Shown here one piece after another: positions 60,295-64,000 of a DNA stretch of 64,000 nucleotides; the stretch's first letter is position 1, and every line of letters starts with the position of its first letter. The notes beneath the pieces were generated by a model. It saw nothing but the letters and a program-made list of their open reading frames with translations. It was not told the DNA's origin and searched no databases. The position numbers were made by a program, and so were the translations under genes. The stretch lies in NCBI RefSeq assembly GCF_014650455.1, contig NZ_BMUZ01000001.1, forward strand, positions 124,001 through 188,000. The letters run 5' to 3'. The stretch is from Streptomyces xanthochromogenes (GTDB taxonomy: Bacteria > Actinomycetota > Actinomycetes > Streptomycetales > Streptomycetaceae).

Positions 60295-61881
60295 ATGGAA
60301 CACCACCGTGCCCCGCGAGGGCGGAACCGGGCCGCCGCGATCAGCGCCGCCGCCGTACTGCTCGCCGCCGTCGGCTGTTCCGGCGGAGCGAAGGACGAGG
60401 GCGGGCTCACCTCCGGCACCGCCGACGTGTCCAAGCTCGCCACCCAGAAGCTGACCTGGAAGGCGTGCGCGGCACCCACCGCTGCGGAGGGCACGGGCTC
60501 GGCGCCCTCGCCACCGCCCGGCGGAGGCGAGTGGAAGTGCGCCACCATGAAGGCGCCGCTCGACTACGCCGACCCCAAGGCCGGCACGATCGACATCGCC
60601 CTCATCCGTGCCGAGGCCACCGACAAGGCCCACCGCATCGGCTCGCTGATCTTCAACTTCGGCGGCCCCGGCGGCTCGGGCGTCACCACGCTGCCCGCCG
60701 CCGCGAGCGACTACGGCGCCCTGCGTGCCCGCTACGACCTGGTCAGCTTCGACCCGCGCGGGGTCGGCGCCAGCGCGCCCGTGCAGTGCGAGAACGACTC
60801 CCAGCTCGACACCTACTTCGCGCAGGACGCCACCCCCGACGACGCAGCCAAGGAGAAGACGTACCTCGACGGCCTCAAGTCCTTCGCCGGCGCCTGCGAG
60901 GACAACTCCGGCAAGGTGCTCCCCCACGTCGGCACCACCAGCGCCGCGCGCGACATGGACCTGCTGCGCCAGGTCGTGGGCGATCCGAAGCTGTACTACA
61001 TGGGGATCTCGTACGGCACCGAGCTGGGCGGCGTCTACGCCCACCTGTTCCCGAAGAACGTCGGGCGGGCCGTGTTCGACGCGGTCGTCGACCCCACCAG
61101 CGACGTCGAGCAGGGCGCGATCGGCCAGGCCAAGGGCTTCCAGCTCGCCCTGGACAACTTCGCTCAGGACTGCGTGAACCGGGGCGACAAGTGTCTGCTG
61201 CGCGGCGCGAACGTCAAGGAGGTCGAGGACGTCATCGTCAAGCTGCTGGCCCAGCTCAACACGAAGCCGATCCCGGCGGGCAACAGCGGGCGCCTGCTCG
61301 GCCAGACCCAGGCGACGAACGGCATCGCGCAGGCGCTGTACTCCAAGGAGTACTGGCAGCTCCTCGAACAGGGCGTCGACGAGGCCGAGGGCGGCAACGG
61401 CGCGCTGCTGCTCGCCCTGTCGGACGCGATGAACGGGCGGAGCAAGGACGGCACGTACAGCAACATCCAGGCGGCCAACGCGGCCATCAACTGCGCCGAT
61501 TTCAAACAGCGTTACACGCTGGAGCAGACGAAGGCCAAGCTGCCCGAGTTCCACCGGGCGTCGCCGGTCTTCGGCGACTTCATGGGCTGGGGCCTGATGG
61601 GCTGCTCCGCGTGGCCGGTCGCCGGGCAGTGGACCACCCCCGACGTGAGCGCGCCGGGCGCGGCCCCGATCGTGGTCGTCGGCAACACGGGCGACCCCGC
61701 CACGCCGTACCAGGGCGCCAAGAACATGGTGGACAAGCTCGGCCCCGGCGTCGGCGTGGAGCTGACGTACAAGGGGCAGGGGCACGGGGCCTACAACAGC
61801 GGCAACAAGTGTGTGCAGAGCGCGGTGAACTCGTATCTCTTGGACGGAAAGGTGCCCTCTGCTGGGGCGGTGTGCCAGTAA
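60295..61881 (+). CDS. Secreted lipoprotein, S33-type alpha/beta hydrolase (tripeptidyl aminopeptidase-like)
   Basis: 528 residues. Lipoprotein signal: basic start, hydrophobic AAAISAAAVLLAAVGC with cysteine 28 as lipid site. The hydrolase has FNFGGPGGSGV (oxyanion), MGISYGTELGG (nucleophile Ser), VGNTGDPATPY (Asp) and GQGHGAYNSG (His). This is the SlpD/E - tripeptidyl aminopeptidase family with a TAP-like C-terminal domain, releasing peptides outside the cell. ATG at 60295 after GGATGGGGGG. It begins 80 bases after the nar operon and ends in TAA, rare for this genome. It is followed by a repeat-like stretch and a strong terminator shared with moeZ. Confidence 0.92.
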   Translation: MEHHRAPRGRNRAAAISAAAVLLAAVGCSGGAKDEGGLTSGTADVSKLATQKLTWKACAAPTAAEGTGSAPSPPPGGGEWKCATMKAPLDYADPKAGTIDIALIRAEATDKAHRIGSLIFNFGGPGGSGVTTLPAAASDYGALRARYDLVSFDPRGVGASAPVQCENDSQLDTYFAQDATPDDAAKEKTYLDGLKSFAGACEDNSGKVLPHVGTTSAARDMDLLRQVVGDPKLYYMGISYGTELGGVYAHLFPKNVGRAVFDAVVDPTSDVEQGAIGQAKGFQLALDNFAQDCVNRGDKCLLRGANVKEVEDVIVKLLAQLNTKPIPAGNSGRLLGQTQATNGIAQALYSKEYWQLLEQGVDEAEGGNGALLLALSDAMNGRSKDGTYSNIQAANAAINCADFKQRYTLEQTKAKLPEFHRASPVFGDFMGWGLMGCSAWPVAGQWTTPDVSAPGAAPIVVVGNTGDPATPYQGAKNMVDKLGPGVGVELTYKGQGHGAYNSGNKCVQSAVNSYLLDGKVPSAGAVCQ

Positions 61882-61886
61882 ACGGG

Positions 61887-61943
61887 TTTCTTGCTTCTCG
61901 GCTGCGGGCCGGTGGGGGCCGGTCGCGCAGTTCCCACGCCCCT
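61887..61943. repeat. Probable dispersed Streptomyces intergenic repeat
   Basis: The sequence around CTGCGGGCCGGTGGGGGCC, followed by GGTCGCGCAGTTCCCACGCC, matches from memory a very frequent intergenic element in Streptomyces genomes. It has complementary CTGCG/CGCAG ends. Only one copy was noticed in this window. Confidence 0.5.
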
Positions 61944-61962
61944 GGCAGGGTTGACGCCGCAG

Positions 61963-62017
61963 CATGGCCGAAGGGGCGGCCCCGCACGCATGGTGCGGGG
62001 CCGCCCCTTCGGCCATG
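61963..62017. terminator. Bidirectional terminator between hydrolase gene and moeZ
   Basis: 25-bp perfect stem (61963-61987 with 61993-62017) and a five-base loop. The convergent position serves both genes. Confidence 0.88.
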
Positions 62018-62039
62018 TCTTTCTGTCGAAAACCACGCC

Positions 62040-63218
62040 TCAGTAAATCGGCTTCTCCGGCTCGATCTGGTTGACCCAGCCGATCACGCCGCCGCCGACG
62101 TGCACGGCGTCGGAGAAGCCCGCGGACTTGAGGACCGCGAGGACCTCCGCCGAGCGGACGCCGGTCTTGCAGTGCAGGACGATGCGCTTGTCCTGCGGGA
62201 GCGACTCCAGCGCCGTGCCCATCAGGAACTCGTTCTTCGGGATCAGCTTCGCACCCGGGATCGAGACGATCTCGTACTCGTTCGGCTCGCGGACGTCGAT
62301 GATCTCGATCTTCTCGTCCGCGTCGATCCACTCCTTGAGCTGCCGGGGAGTGATCGTCGAGCCCATGGCCGCTTCCTGGGCCTCCTCGGACACGACGCCG
62401 CAGAAGGCCTCGTAGTCGATGAGCTCGGTGACGGTCGGGTTCTCGCCGCAGACCGCGCAGTTGGGGTCCTTGCGGACCTTGACCTGGCGGTACTGCATCT
62501 CCAGGGCGTCGTAGATCATCAGGCGGCCGACCAGCGGCTCGCCGATGCCCGCGAGGAGCTTGATGGCCTCGTTGACCTGGATGGAACCGATGGACGCGCA
62601 GAGCACGCCGAGCACGCCGCCCTCGGCGCAGCTCGGAACCATGCCCGGCGGCGGGGGCTCCGGGTAGAGGCAGCGGTAGCAGGGGCCGTGCTCGGACCAG
62701 AAGACCGAGGCCTGGCCGTCGAAACGGTAGATCGAACCCCACACGTACGGCTTGTTGAGCAGCACGCACGCGTCGTTGACGAGGTAGCGGGTGGCGAAGT
62801 TGTCCGTGCCGTCGACGATCAGGTCGTACTGGCTGAAGATCTCCATCACGTTCTCGGCTTCGAGCCGCTCTTCGTGGAGGATCACGTTCACGTACGGGTT
62901 GATGCCCTTGACCGTGTCCCGCGCGGACTCGGCCTTGGAGCGGCCGATGTCGGCCTGGCTGTGGATGATCTGCCGCTGCAGGTTCGACTCGTCGACCTCG
63001 TCGAACTCCACGATGCCGAGCGTGCCGACACCGGCGGCGGCCAGGTACATCAGAGCCGGGGAGCCGAGACCGCCGGCGCCCACGGCGAGCACCTTCGCGT
63101 TCTTCAGCCGCTTCTGCCCGTCCATCCCGACGTCGGGGATGATCAGGTGGCGCGAATACCTGCGGACCTCGTCTACGGTGAGCTCAGCTGCTGGCTCGAC
63201 CAGGGGTGGCAGTGACAC
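62040..63218 (-). CDS. moeZ: Adenylyltransferase/sulfurtransferase MoeZ (MoeB-rhodanese fusion)
   Basis: 392 residues. N-terminal E1-like domain: GAGGLGSPALMYLAAAGVG (ATP site, about 45-63), DESNLQRQIIHS and the zinc pairs CYRCLYP and CAVCG. C-terminal rhodanese domain (about 290-392) with active cysteine in LHCKTGVRSAEVL. It activates ubiquitin-like sulfur carriers for molybdopterin, cysteine and thio-compound synthesis. GTG at 63218 (VSLPPLVEP) with GAGG 5 bases upstream was chosen over GTG 63233. It has a SigR-type promoter; MoeB is listed among SigR targets in S. coelicolor (recalled). Confidence 0.94.
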   Translation of the reverse strand: MSLPPLVEPAAELTVDEVRRYSRHLIIPDVGMDGQKRLKNAKVLAVGAGGLGSPALMYLAAAGVGTLGIVEFDEVDESNLQRQIIHSQADIGRSKAESARDTVKGINPYVNVILHEERLEAENVMEIFSQYDLIVDGTDNFATRYLVNDACVLLNKPYVWGSIYRFDGQASVFWSEHGPCYRCLYPEPPPPGMVPSCAEGGVLGVLCASIGSIQVNEAIKLLAGIGEPLVGRLMIYDALEMQYRQVKVRKDPNCAVCGENPTVTELIDYEAFCGVVSEEAQEAAMGSTITPRQLKEWIDADEKIEIIDVREPNEYEIVSIPGAKLIPKNEFLMGTALESLPQDKRIVLHCKTGVRSAEVLAVLKSAGFSDAVHVGGGVIGWVNQIEPEKPIY

Positions 63219-63271
63219 GAGAACCTCAATCACGCGGTCGGTCGGTAAGTCAGTACGGTTGTTCTCTCCGT

Positions 63272-63297
63272 AACACTGCCACGCTCCCCCTCATTCC
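63272..63297 (-). promoter_or_regulatory. SigR-dependent promoter of moeZ
   Basis: Minus strand: GGAAT at 63297-63293, 18-base spacer, GTT at 63274-63272. An exact SigR consensus about 55 bases before the moeZ start. Its -35 overlaps the stop codon of the upstream spherulin-like gene. Confidence 0.88.
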
Positions 63298-64000
63298 GAG
63301 ATACCGGGTCCGATCCGCGAGACGATTTCGTCCCAGTAGCCGGGCAGCGCCTCGAATGCGTTGATCTGTCCGTTCCGGTGGCGCGGGCGGTCGGCCCGGT
63401 CCGTGAAGTAGATCGTGCCCGCGCCCTGCCAGCGGGCGATCCGCAGCGCCTCCTCCAGATGCGTCCTGGGCACGCCGTGCACCAGGTGGCAGAAGCGCTC
63501 CGGCGGGTAGTCGGCGGTCCATTCGGCCACTTGGGACCAGCGGTAGTCGTGCCAGGTTCCGCTGAAGGTGACCAGTTGATCGGCGGTCTCCGCGTAGCCC
63601 GGGTACGGGTGCGTGCCGTGACCGAAGACCAGGTGGGCGTCCTCGCGCAGGGCCCGGAGGGTGTCGGCGGTGCGCCGCATTTCGGGAAGCGCGTCTCTCT
63701 CCGCGGGACAGCGGTCCAGGAGGAAGCCGTCGACCCGGTACCAGTCGAGATAGCGGTGCGCCTCGGAGATCCGCTCGCCGAACGGACGGCTGCCGTGCGC
63801 CGTGTCGAGGTGGCCGAGCACCCGGATTCCCGCGTTGCGCAGTCTGCCGACCGCTTCGAGGCAGTGCGGGTCGGGCCGGCTGCCCGGGCCGCCCGGGCAG
63901 CCGCCGGAGACGTTCAGCACGGCCCAGTGCAACGGCGTTCCGGGGCGCGTGAGTTCGGCCCATTCGACGGGTGCGACCAGCGGGTGCGCGTAGCCGGGGA
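63291..64000 (-). CDS. Spherulation-specific family 4 protein (5' end beyond window)
   Basis: At least 236 residues are visible. The frame continues upstream past the window edge (PGYAHPLVAPVEWAELTRPG precedes the first ATG-like codon), so the start is not seen. Family features: AVLNVSGGCPGGP, VLGHLDTAHGSRPF, YLDWYRVDGFLLDRCP and FGHGTHPYPGYAE. It looks like a TIM-barrel glycoside-hydrolase-like fold related to endo-galactosaminidases, usually secreted, but the N-terminus needed to see a signal peptide is missing. Function in Streptomyces unknown. Confidence 0.82.
   Translation of the reverse strand, partial: PGYAHPLVAPVEWAELTRPGTPLHWAVLNVSGGCPGGPGSRPDPHCLEAVGRLRNAGIRVLGHLDTAHGSRPFGERISEAHRYLDWYRVDGFLLDRCPAERDALPEMRRTADTLRALREDAHLVFGHGTHPYPGYAETADQLVTFSGTWHDYRWSQVAEWTADYPPERFCHLVHGVPRTHLEEALRIARWQGAGTIYFTDRADRPRHRNGQINAFEALPGYWDEIVSRIGPGISE

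Overview
The window is chromosomal DNA from a streptomycete or very close actinomycete. It is very GC-rich with strongly GC-biased third codon positions and frequent GTG starts. It carries Streptomyces hallmarks: SigR/RsrA, CatR, a WblC/WhiB7 protein with an AT-hook, AdnAB, mycoredoxin and MoeZ. No transposase, integrase, CRISPR array or rRNA operon was seen. From memory, much of the gene order (sigR/rsrA, SRAP, aroA, rsgA; UPF0182, PDZ-Lon protein, AarF, whiB7, uvrD2, mycoredoxin, nudC, adnBA, MGMT-like, moeZ) also occurs in M. tuberculosis (about Rv3193c-Rv3228), so most of the window is an old actinobacterial backbone.

Layout. 1-4155: two membrane HD phosphohydrolases, then rsrA and sigR with an autoregulatory SigR-type promoter. 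4172-10849: hydrolase, SRAP protein, M50 peptidase, aroA-rsgA, a guanidinium-exporter-like SMR protein, a TetR regulator and hisN. 11212-16159: CBS protein, catalase and its repressor catR, and two identical initiator tRNA genes flanking a Sel1-repeat protein. 16236-25192: UPF0182 membrane protein, PDZ/Lon-like protease, a 56-aa membrane protein, moaE, an SDR epimerase, a zincin-like protein and a Nudix hydrolase. 25304-28426: three AIM24-type genes, one fused to TerD. 28554-31971: M48-type peptidase, a ThiF/E1-like protein and an AarF kinase. 32099-36518: small zinc-ribbon and basic proteins, wblC with a long leader (upstream ORF plus attenuator), uvrD2 and mycoredoxin. 36630-46816: nudC, M20 dipeptidase, adnB, adnA and an alkyltransferase-like protein. 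47038-49971: a large membrane fusion protein. 50030-60215: a YwiC-like protein and a tight narGHJI - radical SAM - protoporphyrinogen oxidase operon behind a DevR/OsdR-like operator. 60295-64000: a lipoprotein hydrolase, moeZ and a partial spherulin-4-like gene.

Three regulatory systems stand out. (1) A thiol-stress circuit: sigR, mycoredoxin and moeZ each have an exact GGAAT-N18-GTT promoter, and sigR appears to start at the rare codon GTC with an alternative N-terminally extended form. (2) An antibiotic-stress switch: wblC is preceded by a 117-codon upstream ORF, a hairpin on that ORF's stop codon and a terminator-like hairpin. (3) An oxygen-limitation module: nitrate reductase co-transcribed with a NirJ/AhbD-like radical SAM enzyme and a porphyrinogen oxidase, while moaE and moeZ for molybdenum cofactor lie in the same window. 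The TerD-AIM24 gene trio and the kinase-flippase fusion are the least understood coding units.
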